Notes under the pieces: generated by a model
What the model saw: the letters and a program-made list of their open reading frames with translations, nothing else
Databases searched by the model: none
Told to the model about the DNA's origin: nothing
Shown here: positions 26,777 to 35,101 of the stretch, piece after piece
Layout of the letters: every line of letters begins with the position of its first letter
Numbering within the stretch: position 1 is the first letter of the stretch
NCBI GenBank assembly: GCA_028281235.1
Contig: JANQKG010000045.1
Span: forward strand, 1 to 64,000
DNA length: 64,000 nucleotides
Source: Afifellaceae bacterium
GTDB lineage: Bacteria; Pseudomonadota; Alphaproteobacteria; Rhizobiales; Afifellaceae
Direction: 5' to 3'
Translations under genes and position numbers: made by a program

Positions 26777-26836
26777 TCACCGTCGCGACAGCCGGCCGGG
26801 CAGGGACGGATCTGCCCGGCTGGCCGATTTGATGCC

Positions 26837-27874
26837 ATGACTGCCGCAACCACCGAGGCGACCCTCCGCGACAGGATCGGAAGCGGCGCGCTTGCGCTGG
26901 TGGCCGTGCCGCTGCGCGCATTGTTCTCCGCCATCGATTACCCGATGCGGCTGGTGCAGCGGGTGGTCGGCGTCGTCGGCATGCCGTACCTTTTCCTGAT
27001 CCCGAACTTGGCGTTCTTCGGCACGTTCGTGGTCATCCCGCTCTTCATCAATTTCGGCTTTTCTGTCACTGGCGGCACCCAACTCTACCTTGAAGACCGA
27101 CCCTATGTGGGCGCGGAGCAGTACGGCTATTTGCTGGACTGCGAGAACGTCACCGACGTCTCCACCTGCCGCGAAGACCGCTTCTGGCGCAGCATCTACA
27201 ACACCATCACCTTCGTCTTCTTCCAGGTCGGCTTCTTGGTGATCTTCTCGTTGGTCACCGCCCTTGTGCTGAATCGCAAGATCAGGGCGCGCGGCTTCTT
27301 CCGCTCCGTCTTCTTCTTCCCCGTGCTGCTGTCACCTGTCGTGGTGGCGCTGATCTGGAAGTGGATCCTGCTCCGCGACGGCCTGCTCAACGCGTTCATC
27401 ACCTGGCTCGGCGGCGAAAAGATCCTGTTCTTCATCTCGCCGACCTGGGCGATGTTCTGGGCGATCTTCGTGTCGATCTGGGCGCATATGGGCTTCTACA
27501 CGCTCATCCTGCTCGCCGGATTGCAGGCCATTCCGCCGGACCTCTATGAGGCGGCGGAGATGGACGGCACCAAGCCCTCACGGGTCTTCTGGCGCATCAC
27601 GCTACCGCTTCTGTGGCCCAACATGCTGGTCGTGATCGTGCTCGCTTTGATCAAGGGTGTGCAGATCTTCGACGAGGTCTTCGTGCTCACCGGTGGCGGG
27701 CCCGGCACGTCGACGCTCTTCATCGTGCAGTACATTTACGAGACGGGCTTCGCCAGCCAGATACAGAATTTCGGCCTTGCCGCCGCGGCCTCTGTGCTGC
27801 TCGGCGCGGTGCTTCTCGTCCTGACGTTGGCGCAGCTTTACGCAGCGCAGCGCCGCGAGGCCAAGGCGGCATGA
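26837..27874 (+). CDS. Sugar ABC transporter permease, MalF/UgpA type
   Basis: The 345-residue permease has six core membrane helices. The EAA loop, EAAEMDGTKPSRVFWRITLPLLWP, is at about residues 237-260 and couples to the ATPase. A periplasmic loop after helix 1 contains CENVTDVSTCRED, two cysteines seven residues apart that could form a disulfide. Its stop overlaps the next permease as ATGA. It pairs with the MalG-type subunit downstream. Confidence 0.92.
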   Translation: MTAATTEATLRDRIGSGALALVAVPLRALFSAIDYPMRLVQRVVGVVGMPYLFLIPNLAFFGTFVVIPLFINFGFSVTGGTQLYLEDRPYVGAEQYGYLLDCENVTDVSTCREDRFWRSIYNTITFVFFQVGFLVIFSLVTALVLNRKIRARGFFRSVFFFPVLLSPVVVALIWKWILLRDGLLNAFITWLGGEKILFFISPTWAMFWAIFVSIWAHMGFYTLILLAGLQAIPPDLYEAAEMDGTKPSRVFWRITLPLLWPNMLVVIVLALIKGVQIFDEVFVLTGGGPGTSTLFIVQYIYETGFASQIQNFGLAAAASVLLGAVLLVLTLAQLYAAQRREAKAA

Positions 27875-28923
27875 ACGCGGTCCGCACCTTCATTACGGCG
27901 CGCCGCGACGCACGCGCATGGCATTGGACGGACGTCTTCACCTATGCCTATCTCGCGCTCGGCATCTTCTTGATGTTCGGTCCCGTGGTCTGGCTGGCGC
28001 TGTCCTCGTTCAAGACGCAGGCCGGGCTGGTGGAGTTCCCGCCGACATTCTTGCCGCTGGCACAGGTCGAGGTGCCGGTTGAGGGTTACGACGAGCCGCT
28101 GCCCTTGTTCCGCGTGACCATGGAGGACGGCAGCGTGCGCGAGCTGGCGCAGATACGCCGTATCGGCATCGTCGCGCAGATGATCGACCCCGCTGATCCG
28201 GAAAACGTCATGCGGCTGCCGATCGCCGATCGTGAGCCCATTCGCGAGTTCAGCCTCGCCTGGAAGAACTACATCGACCCGCTGCAAAAATTCAATTTCG
28301 TCCGCTACCTCTACAATTCGGTCTTCGTTACGGCGGCGGCGACGCTGATCACGCTTCTGATCAACTCCATGGCCGCCTACGGGCTGGCGATCTACGAGTT
28401 CAAGGGCCGAAACTTCGTGCTCGCCTTCGTCATCGGCACACTGATGATCCCGATCACCGTGATCCTCGTGCCGGTCTATCTGGTTGTGACGGAGCTCGGC
28501 ATGGTCAACAGCCTGTGGGGCGTTATCATCCCCGGTGCGGCCACGCCGACCGGCGTGTTTCTGCTTCGCCAATATATGCTGACCATCCCACGCGATCTGA
28601 TCGAGGCGGCGCGCATGGACAAGGCCAGCGAATGGTCGATCTATTGGCGCATTGTGATGCCGTTGTCGCTGCCGGCGCTTGCCGTGCTCGCCATCTTTTC
28701 CATCATGTGGCGATGGAACGATTTCCTCTGGCCGCTGATCGTACTGACGCGCAGCGAGAACTACACCTTGCAGATCGGCCTGAACTCATTCCAGGGCGAA
28801 CTGAACGTGCAATGGCATTACGTGTTGGCCATGACCGTCGTAACATTGCTGCCGGTCACCGTCGTCTTCGCTTTCCTGCAGCGCTTCATCACGACCGGCA
28901 TTGCCTCAACCGGAATGAAGTGA
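27871..28923 (+). CDS. Sugar ABC transporter permease, MalG/UgpE type
   Basis: The 350-residue permease carries the EAA loop IEAARMDKASEWSIYWRIVMPLSLP. It also carries the C-terminal helices with MWRWNDFLWPLIVL, a MalG/UgpE signature. An enlarged periplasmic segment of roughly 95 residues after helix 1 (VEVPVEGYDEPLPLF to YIDPLQKFNF) is longer than in most family members. Translation is coupled to the previous permease by a four-base overlap. A dehydrogenase gene follows after six bases. Confidence 0.92.
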   Translation: MNAVRTFITARRDARAWHWTDVFTYAYLALGIFLMFGPVVWLALSSFKTQAGLVEFPPTFLPLAQVEVPVEGYDEPLPLFRVTMEDGSVRELAQIRRIGIVAQMIDPADPENVMRLPIADREPIREFSLAWKNYIDPLQKFNFVRYLYNSVFVTAAATLITLLINSMAAYGLAIYEFKGRNFVLAFVIGTLMIPITVILVPVYLVVTELGMVNSLWGVIIPGAATPTGVFLLRQYMLTIPRDLIEAARMDKASEWSIYWRIVMPLSLPALAVLAIFSIMWRWNDFLWPLIVLTRSENYTLQIGLNSFQGELNVQWHYVLAMTVVTLLPVTVVFAFLQRFITTGIASTGMK

Positions 28924-28929
28924 GGCCCG

Positions 28930-29949
28930 GTGCGCGCCTCCAACAAGCCGCTGATCTTCCTCGATCCGTTTCCGCGTACCGAGGAGATGGTTTTTTCCGA
29001 CGATGCGCGCGCGGCGCTTGAGGATGTTGGGGAGGTCGTGACGCATTTCGGCTCGCGCGCGCCCGCCGACCTGGTGGAGCAATTGCTGCCGGAGATAGAG
29101 ATCATCATCGGCCAGACCGACATGCCTGAGGAGCGTTTGGAGCGCGCGCCGCTCCTGAAGGCGATCCTGAACGTCAAGGCGAATTGGGAGCCGAACATCG
29201 ATTATGCCGGTGCCCAGGCCCGCGGTATCTATGTGCTATCCGCCGCACCGGCCATGGCGCCTGCCGTGGCTGAAGCAGCGCTGGGCTTCGCCATCGCCCT
29301 TGGCCGGCGCATGCATTTGGCCGACCGCGACTTTCGCGCCGGCGGCGAGCGCTACGGCATTGCCGGAAACCGTGGGGATTACAGCCTCTATGATGCGCCC
29401 GTCGGACTGGTCGGTTTCGGCAATCTGGGGCGCGCGCTGGTGCCGCTGCTGAAGCCCTTCGGTTGCCGGATCGCTGCGTATGATCCGTGGCTGTCGCCCG
29501 GTTATCTTCACAGCTATGGCGTTGAGGCGTCGTCGTTGGACGCGCTTTTGTCGACAAGCCGTTTTTTATTCATCCTGGCTGGAACGACGGCGGAGAACGA
29601 AGGCTTCCTGAACCGCGGCAAGCTTGAGCTGATCAGTCCCGACGCCTCGGTGATCCTCATCAGCCGGGCGGAGGTCGTCGATTTCGACGCCCTTGTGGAG
29701 CTTGCGGAGGCTGGCCGCTTCCGCGCCGCTATCGACGTGTTCCCGGAGGAGCCTGTGCCGGAGGCGGCGCCGGTGCGCGCAGCTGAACGGGTTCTCCTGT
29801 CCGCCCACCGCGCCGGCGGCATTGCCGATTCCTACAAACGCATCCGCGATGCCATGGTGGAGGATGTCCGGCAGATCCTTGCCGGCCACCCGCCGCTCGC
29901 CATGCAACGCGCCGAGCCGCGTCAGGCGGCGATGAGCAGAAGCCGTTGA
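28930..29949 (+). CDS. D-isomer-specific 2-hydroxyacid dehydrogenase
   Basis: This cytoplasmic NAD(P)-dependent oxidoreductase of 339 residues has the Rossmann motif VGLVGFGNLGRALVPLLKPFG. The catalytic triad positions are Arg in VILISRAEVVDFDAL, Glu in DVFPEEPVPE and His in [11 protein letters not shown], matching the family. The NAD-binding Asp (AAYDPWLSP) suggests NAD rather than NADP. It starts at GTG 28930, six bases after the permease, and the ATPase gene of the same importer follows. The position implies that it acts on the imported sugar acid or polyol derivative; the substrate is inferred only by context. Confidence 0.88.
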   Translation: MRASNKPLIFLDPFPRTEEMVFSDDARAALEDVGEVVTHFGSRAPADLVEQLLPEIEIIIGQTDMPEERLERAPLLKAILNVKANWEPNIDYAGAQARGIYVLSAAPAMAPAVAEAALGFAIALGRRMHLADRDFRAGGERYGIAGNRGDYSLYDAPVGLVGFGNLGRALVPLLKPFGCRIAAYDPWLSPGYLHSYGVEASSLDALLSTSRFLFILAGTTAENEGFLNRGKLELISPDASVILISRAEVVDFDALVELAEAGRFRAAIDVFPEEPVPEAAPVRAAERVLLSAHRAGGIADSYKRIRDAMVEDVRQILAGHPPLAMQRAEPRQAAMSRSR

Positions 29950-29983
29950 AGAGGGCGGCGCCCGATCCGCAAGAGGGAAGAGA

Positions 29984-31087
29984 ATGGCCCACCTGCAACT
30001 GACCCACGTGAAGAAATCCTACGGCTTAGTCGAGGTCATTCACGATGCCGGCCTGGAAATCAGCGACGGCGAGTTCGTCGTGCTTGTCGGACCGTCGGGC
30101 TGCGGCAAGTCCACGCTTCTCAGGATGATCGCCGGGCTTGAGGAGGTCACTTCCGGCGACATCCATATTGACGGCGCGCGCGTCAACAACATCCCGGCCT
30201 CCGATCGCGGGCTGGCCATGGTGTTCCAATCCTACGCGCTCTATCCGCACATGTCGGTCTACAAGAACATGGCCTTCGGCCTGGAGAACTCGCACATGCC
30301 GCGCCCGGAAATCGATCAGCGCGTGCGCCGCGCGGCGGAGATGCTGCGCATCACCGAATATCTGGAGCGCAAGCCCAAGGCGCTCTCCGGCGGGCAGCGC
30401 CAGCGTGTCGCCATCGGCCGGGCGATCGTGCGCGAGCCGAAGATCTTTCTGTTCGACGAGCCGCTCTCCAACCTCGACGCGGAGCTGCGGGTTGCCATGC
30501 GCAAGGAGCTCGCCGCGCTGCATCACGAGATCGGCGGCACCATGATCTACGTCACGCATGACCAGATCGAGGCGATGACGCTCGCCAATCGCATCGTGGT
30601 GCTCAATGGCGGCCATATCGAGCAGGTCGGCGCACCGCTCGACCTCTACAATAAGCCCGCCAACCTCTTCGTCGCCGGCTTTATCGGCTCGCCGAAGATG
30701 AACTTCTTTGAAGGCACAATCTCCGCGACGAATGGCGCTGAAACAACGATGACGTTGGGTGAGGGGACGCTGACGCTTCCCTTCGCGCTGGAGCGGAACA
30801 CCGGCGACAAGATCACGGTCGGCGTCCGGCCGGAGCATATCGACCTGGCAGAGAAGGGCGCCGGCGACCTCAACGTCATCGTCGATCTTTCAGAGCAATT
30901 GGGCGGCGAGACGTATTTCTACGCAACACCGGAAGCCGCCGCCGACCAGTCGCAGATCACCGTCCACCAACTCGGCCAAAGATTGCTCGGCCGGGGCGAA
31001 GTGCTCGGGCTGAAGCTCAGGCCGCACCAGGTGCATGTGTTCAGCGCCGATGGCGGCATCCTCCGGCATGGCCCGGGAGAGGGCTGA
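29984..31087 (+). CDS. ugpC: Sugar ABC transporter ATP-binding protein, UgpC/MsmK type
   Basis: The 367-residue ATPase has Walker A GPSGCGKSTLLRMIAG, Q-loop MVFQSYALYPHMSV, signature LSGGQRQRVAIGRAIV, Walker B IFLFDEPLSNLDAEL and switch His in YVTHDQIEAMTLA. The C-terminal regulatory OB-like domain (about 235-367) includes GVRPEHIDL and is typical of carbohydrate uptake ATPases. AGAGGGAAGAGA precedes the ATG. It is the last gene of the plus-strand sugar importer operon, and GC drops soon after. Confidence 0.94.
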   Translation: MAHLQLTHVKKSYGLVEVIHDAGLEISDGEFVVLVGPSGCGKSTLLRMIAGLEEVTSGDIHIDGARVNNIPASDRGLAMVFQSYALYPHMSVYKNMAFGLENSHMPRPEIDQRVRRAAEMLRITEYLERKPKALSGGQRQRVAIGRAIVREPKIFLFDEPLSNLDAELRVAMRKELAALHHEIGGTMIYVTHDQIEAMTLANRIVVLNGGHIEQVGAPLDLYNKPANLFVAGFIGSPKMNFFEGTISATNGAETTMTLGEGTLTLPFALERNTGDKITVGVRPEHIDLAEKGAGDLNVIVDLSEQLGGETYFYATPEAAADQSQITVHQLGQRLLGRGEVLGLKLRPHQVHVFSADGGILRHGPGEG

Positions 31088-31545
31088 TCGCGGCTGCTGG
31101 CGTCTGGCGACGGGCGGTCTCCGGCGGGGCGCGCGGCGGCCCCGCGCAGGTTGACCACGGCCTGGAAAGGCGCTCGCTGCAGATCGCGCGGAGGCCACGA
31201 CCGGCGGCGCGGTGGAGCATCACGCCGCCTCTAAGCAACGTGATCTGATCTACCTCCGTCAGCACCATGACGCGGCTGATTTCGGGTAGAGCAACCAGAT
31301 GGTATGCTATTCAGCGCAGCAGCGCTCTAACGCGCTCAGCTCTTGGCAATCTCACTGATATCCTTAGCCATTCATAACAACGCCGCCTGCGTGGGCGGTG
31401 AATTATACTCTAACCGTGTCCAAGCAGTACGGAGCGGATGACTGGCCGACCAAAAGAATGTGCTGACCGTGTACACAATCTTGAGCGAGTAATTGCCCCC
31501 ATTGATTGTAGGATGTAAGTTATAATCTTTCTTGGGGGATGGCGT
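31088..31545. other. Gene-free, increasingly AT-rich boundary
   Basis: The first 150 bases are GC-rich like the operon. From about 31270 the composition shifts abruptly to lower GC. No convincing gene, repeat or terminator is seen. GGGGGATGG just before 31546 is the ribosome-site region of the next gene. Confidence 0.5.
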
Positions 31546-32013
31546 ATGACTAACAGGCCGGTGCGGAAGCTGATATTCACGGAACACTTCTGGAGAACTT
31601 TCGTCGCCGCATCCATTGCCTACGTTGTAACTTACCTTCCCTTTATCTTGAACTTCTTTGAGTATATGATCCGCAACGACGCAACTGCCTGGAGCTCGTT
31701 TGGTTTTGCTCTAGACCACGCATTCGTGAGCGGACTCGCAGTATCTGCAATCGCGTGCGTGACCTACACAGAATCCGAAAGGGAGGTTCGCTTTGCGAAC
31801 AATTGCGGCACACTTATGTATTGCAGCCTGTTTAGCGCGATCGTGTCGCTTATCGCATTTGTTATTTCGCGGAACCCGATCAACGGTCTTCAGACCAAAG
31901 TGATGATCGGCGGGATCTATGGATGGGTTTCACTTACAGTAGTATTGGCAACGATTTTCTTTGCGTTTGTGACCATATTGCAGATAAGGAGGGCACGAGA
32001 TAGATATCAATAG
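31546..32013 (+). CDS. Four-helix membrane protein, unrecognised
   Basis: The 155-residue protein has four predicted membrane helices: FVAASIAYVVTYLPFILNFF, the DHAFVSGLAVSAIACVTY region, GTLMYCSLFSAIVSLIAFVI and a final GWVSLTVVLATIFFAFVTILQ, with short basic tails (RRARDRYQ). No family is recognised. Codon use is markedly less GC-biased than that of neighbouring core genes, which suggests recent acquisition. It lies 14 bases before another membrane-anchored gene, so the pair is probably an operon. Confidence 0.65.
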   Translation: MTNRPVRKLIFTEHFWRTFVAASIAYVVTYLPFILNFFEYMIRNDATAWSSFGFALDHAFVSGLAVSAIACVTYTESEREVRFANNCGTLMYCSLFSAIVSLIAFVISRNPINGLQTKVMIGGIYGWVSLTVVLATIFFAFVTILQIRRARDRYQ

Positions 32014-32027
32014 GAAGGGAGGGGAGA

Positions 32028-32531
32028 ATGAACTGGCTACTGGGTTTTTTTTTGGTCGTCGCGGTTCTATACTTAGCATTCGCTGCCGGTGTTCTCGTCC
32101 ATTGGGCGAGGGAGATATACATCACGTCGATCGCGCGGAAACTTGCTCGGGGTGTTCTCGTCGACCTGGCCTTCATCGAAGAACTAAGGGAATCTGATGA
32201 AGAGGCGTTGACTGCTCATATGAAGCGCCTCCTTCGATCACCAGATCAGCAAAAAGCACTTAGGGACTTTGCGGTCGTGCTCTCCGCAACGCATCTTCTA
32301 CGGTATGAGTTCCAGGTCGCCCGCACCGTGTTTGAGCTTGAACGGTTGCAGCTTGAACCAGATGCGCTCAGATACTTGGAAGCATCGAAACGCCGCATCG
32401 TGTCACCTGAATTAGTTGGTCAGTATCCTACGATGGGACGAATGAGCCGTCGTAAGCTCGGATATCTTGCAGAGCGACTGACTCAGAATCTCGTTCAAAT
32501 ACTAAGGCGATGTTCTCCCGAGCGGGTCTAG
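32028..32531 (+). CDS. Membrane-anchored helical protein, unrecognised
   Basis: The 167-residue protein has one N-terminal membrane helix (WLLGFFLVVAVLYLAFAAGVLV). A charged, largely helical cytoplasmic domain of about 140 residues follows, including LAFIEELRESDEEALTAHMKRLL and RKLGYLAERLTQNLVQILRR. AGGAAGGGAGGGGAGA gives a strong ribosome site before the ATG. No known domain is recognised. As the partner of the four-helix protein just upstream it may form a membrane complex, but this is inference. Confidence 0.65.
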   Translation: MNWLLGFFLVVAVLYLAFAAGVLVHWAREIYITSIARKLARGVLVDLAFIEELRESDEEALTAHMKRLLRSPDQQKALRDFAVVLSATHLLRYEFQVARTVFELERLQLEPDALRYLEASKRRIVSPELVGQYPTMGRMSRRKLGYLAERLTQNLVQILRRCSPERV

Positions 32532-32942
32532 TTGGTTTGGTTGCAGTCGCGCCTGTCTACCCGCAGTTCGCCGAGCGGGGAGCTTTTTCTCGAGTGGCAG
32601 CCCCATCATAAAGGTTCTAAGCCTTAGGATGGAGGTCGTCCGAGCGCTGGCCTCTTGTCAGATCGGCTCTACGGCGCCGAGCTTCAGCAACCTAGTCAGG
32701 AGTGGCTGACGTACCAGGTGGAGGCCTATGGCGCTGTGGGCGTGGATCAAAATCTCATCTACTCTCAAGACTTCAGAAGTTTCAGTGAACCCGCGTTCGC
32801 TAAGTATGTAGTTTTATTGCGGAGGTCGCCTCCGAGTGAGCCAGGCCGACTGCCACCCTTTGAGCATATTCTGGCAGCGTTCTGCACGATATTGCAAGTT
32901 CGGCTCTTGACCGATCGCCTCAAACCCCGCATTTCCGGCGGT
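32532..32942. other. Gap before tRNA-Ser with one doubtful frame
   Basis: The only sizeable frame starts at TTG 32655 and continues into the tRNA-Ser gene to 32981, ending in residues read from the tRNA itself. It lacks a ribosome site, so it is more likely a gene remnant or a chance frame. The middle contains GGAGGTCGCCTCC, a short inverted repeat at about 32821-32833. Composition is intermediate between the AT-rich patch and the core. Confidence 0.4.
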
Positions 32943-33035
32943 GGAGAGGTGGCCGAGTGGTCGAAGGCGCTCCCCTGCTAAGGGAGTAGACGCCTACAAA
33001 GCGTCTCGTGGGTTCGAATCCCATCCTCTCCGCCA
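32943..33035 (+). tRNA. tRNA-Ser (GCT anticodon)
   Basis: The 93-nt gene has acceptor arms GGAGAGG and CCTCTCC, discriminator G and an encoded CCA. The anticodon stem CTCCC/GGGAG encloses CTGCTAA (anticodon GCT). The long variable arm of class II tRNAs (TAGACGCCTACAAAGCGTCTC) and the T arm TGGGTTCGAATCCCA are also present. It ends the AT-richer accessory patch. Confidence 0.96.
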
Positions 33036-33142
33036 GCCCCGCCCCGCACGTTACTTATGGCCCCGCACGACACGGCCTGCTCTCCTAAGCTCAGGCGGTG
33101 GTTGCTATCCGACATGTCCGTCTGATCGCCAGGAGCCGCCCG

Positions 33143-33565
33143 ATGCCGATGCCTTTGACCTACAAACGGGCGTCTGAAGAGTTCCGCGCCTTCCTCGACG
33201 ATGTGAAGGACCGAATGGCGCTTGAATCCGACAACATGGCCTATACGGCGGTCGACGCCGTGTTTCAGGTCTTTCGGCGGCGGCTGAGCACGCAAGAGGC
33301 GTTGGATTTCGCAAACGCGCTTCCCTGCGTTCTGACCGCCATCTTCGTGAAGGACTGGGACGTCGACGCTGAGCCGCTGCCCTTTGCCGACCGCAAGACC
33401 ATGACGGACGAGGCAAAGCGCGTCCGGGCCAACCACAATCTGACGCCCGACAACGCCATTGAAGCGACCGCCTGGGCCGTGCGCAGGCACGCCGACCCGA
33501 CAGGCTTGGACCGGGTTCTTTCCCGATTGCCGCAGGAGGCGCAGGACTTCTGGCGCGCTGACTGA
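33143..33565 (+). CDS. DUF2267 protein
   Basis: The 140-residue soluble helical protein matches the DUF2267 pattern: an N-terminal FLDDVKDRMALESDNMAYTAVDAVFQVFRRRLSTQEALDFANALP and a VFVKDWD-like strand (AIFVKDWDVD). A RLPQEAQDFW ending corresponds to the second half of the domain. Its function is unknown in the family. AGGAG lies seven bases before ATG 33143; the earlier frame opening at 33098 is not used. It is transcribed towards the convergent reductase gene. Confidence 0.8.
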   Translation: MPMPLTYKRASEEFRAFLDDVKDRMALESDNMAYTAVDAVFQVFRRRLSTQEALDFANALPCVLTAIFVKDWDVDAEPLPFADRKTMTDEAKRVRANHNLTPDNAIEATAWAVRRHADPTGLDRVLSRLPQEAQDFWRAD

Positions 33566-33571
33566 AGCCGC

Positions 33572-34606
33572 TCAGAACACCTTGTGCGCGCCGCGCTCCG
33601 CCGACGCATGTCCGGCCACAAGCTGTGCATAGAAGTCGAACAGCGTGTCGCTGCCGGTCGAGGGCGTCTTGTCGGCGCTGTAACGACCGGTCTCCTGATC
33701 GAGGACAAGCATGGATTCCGTCGCGTAATAGCAGCCGATGCGCGCCAGCTCCGCCTTCTCCTTCATCGGCGGAACAAGCACGCCAAGCGCCGCAAGCCCC
33801 CACCCGATCGCGTCCAGCAACGCGACGGGGATTTCGGCAAAACGCGGCGTCCGGCCGGTCAGCGCGAAGAGCTTCTCGCCCTGCTCACGCGGTGTGATCG
33901 CCGGCCCAGGGCCGCCGATCGGCAGGATGCGGTTCCCCATCGCCGGATCGTCGAGGCAATCGGCGAGGTAGCACGCCAGGTCGCGGTCGCTGATCGGCTT
34001 GCAGGCGGTCTGCCTCCCGTCGCCGAAGACGACGAAACGCTTGCCGTTCCTCACGCGCTCCACCTGGCCGGACAGCGACTTGAAGAAGGCGGTGGGCCGG
34101 ACGATCGAATAGGCAAGCCCCGAGGCGATGAGCTTTTGCTCAAAGGCCAGCTTAGCATGCTGGAAGGCGAGGTGGGGTCTTTGCACGCACATGGCCGACA
34201 AGAGGACAAAATGCGTGACGCCCGCCGTCTTTGCGGTTTCGAGCGCGTTGATGTGCGCCTCGTAGTCCACCGCCCAGGCGTCCTTCGGCGCGCCGGTCCG
34301 CGACGCCATGCAGGAGACCACGACGTCGAAGTGTTCGTTGCGAAAACCATCGCGCATCAACGAGTCAGGATCGGTCGCTTTGCCGAAGCGCACCGCCGCA
34401 CTGTCTAACGAGCGCACGGCGGCGGATGCGTCGATCGACCCGGGCCGGACGAAGCACACGACATCATGGCCCCGGGCGACGAGCGCGCGCGTCGTCGCCC
34501 GGCCGATCGTGCCCGTCGCGCCCAGAACGAGGACGCGGCGCGGGCGCGGCGACCGCGTTTCCGCGTTGGCTGGATCGGCCGCCGGTTCGCCTGGGGTGTT
34601 TGTCAA
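33572..34606 (-). CDS. bciA: Divinyl (proto)chlorophyllide 8-vinyl reductase-like protein (BciA type)
   Basis: The 344-residue NAD(P)H-binding protein has the Rossmann motif VLVLGATGTIGRATTRALVARGH. A catalytic-region segment VSCMASRTGAPKDAWAVDYEAHINALE follows, then FQHAKLAFEQKLIASGLAYSIVRPTAFFKSL. The C-terminus YYATESMLVLDQETGRYSAD, with a TLFDFYAQL ending, is characteristic of BciA, which reduces the C8 vinyl group of divinyl chlorophyllide. Start codon TTG 34606 is inferred because no ATG lies near the homologous N-terminus and GGAAG lies upstream. If active it implies bacteriochlorophyll synthesis. A different NmrA-like reductase role cannot be excluded. Confidence 0.62.
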   Translation of the reverse strand: MTNTPGEPAADPANAETRSPRPRRVLVLGATGTIGRATTRALVARGHDVVCFVRPGSIDASAAVRSLDSAAVRFGKATDPDSLMRDGFRNEHFDVVVSCMASRTGAPKDAWAVDYEAHINALETAKTAGVTHFVLLSAMCVQRPHLAFQHAKLAFEQKLIASGLAYSIVRPTAFFKSLSGQVERVRNGKRFVVFGDGRQTACKPISDRDLACYLADCLDDPAMGNRILPIGGPGPAITPREQGEKLFALTGRTPRFAEIPVALLDAIGWGLAALGVLVPPMKEKAELARIGCYYATESMLVLDQETGRYSADKTPSTGSDTLFDFYAQLVAGHASAERGAHKVF

Positions 34607-34780
34607 TGCAGGGCTTCCGGTTCTATCAAACCGCTGTTTTAGATGACTGCGTCTTGCGGCGCGACGGGGCGATCCGCAACCTGGTCGGAATACCGAGCAG
34701 CAGCGATGGCACCGCGCGCCGGCTTGGCGCGGCTCCACCGCATGCTACTGTCTGCGGGCAGAGCAACGGAGGCGTTTTCC

Positions 34781-35083
34781 ATGGCGGAGCTGGCGATCTT
34801 CCTGACGGTGAGAACAAAGCCCGGGCAGCGCGACGCGCTGAAGGCGCTGTGGGAGCAGCACTTGCAGGGGCGCGCGGCGGCCAACGACGCGCAATCGCGC
34901 TATGTCTACGCGTACGACCTGAACGACGACACCATCATCCGCATCACCGAGGTCTACGAAACGAAAACCGCGTTCGAAGCCAACGCGCAGGCCGATTGGT
35001 TCGCTGCTTATATGGCGGAGGCCGCGCCGCTGCTGGATGGCGAGCCGGAGTTTCATATGGGCGTGCCGCAATGGATCAAGTGA
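34781..35083 (+). CDS. Antibiotic biosynthesis monooxygenase (ABM)-fold protein
   Basis: The 100-residue dimeric alpha/beta-barrel-type protein begins MAELAIFLTVRTKPGQRDALKALWEQHL. It continues with IIRITEVYETKTAFEANAQADWFAAYMAEAAPLL, the standard ABM pattern (strand, helix, ..E.Y.....F..H). The usual catalytic His is not evident (Ala-Asp at that position), so it may bind rather than oxidise quinols. CGGAGG precedes ATG 34781. It lies 18 bases before the RraA-like gene, probably in one operon. Confidence 0.8.
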   Translation: MAELAIFLTVRTKPGQRDALKALWEQHLQGRAAANDAQSRYVYAYDLNDDTIIRITEVYETKTAFEANAQADWFAAYMAEAAPLLDGEPEFHMGVPQWIK

Positions 35084-35101
35084 GAGAGCTGGACAGCTGA
35101 G

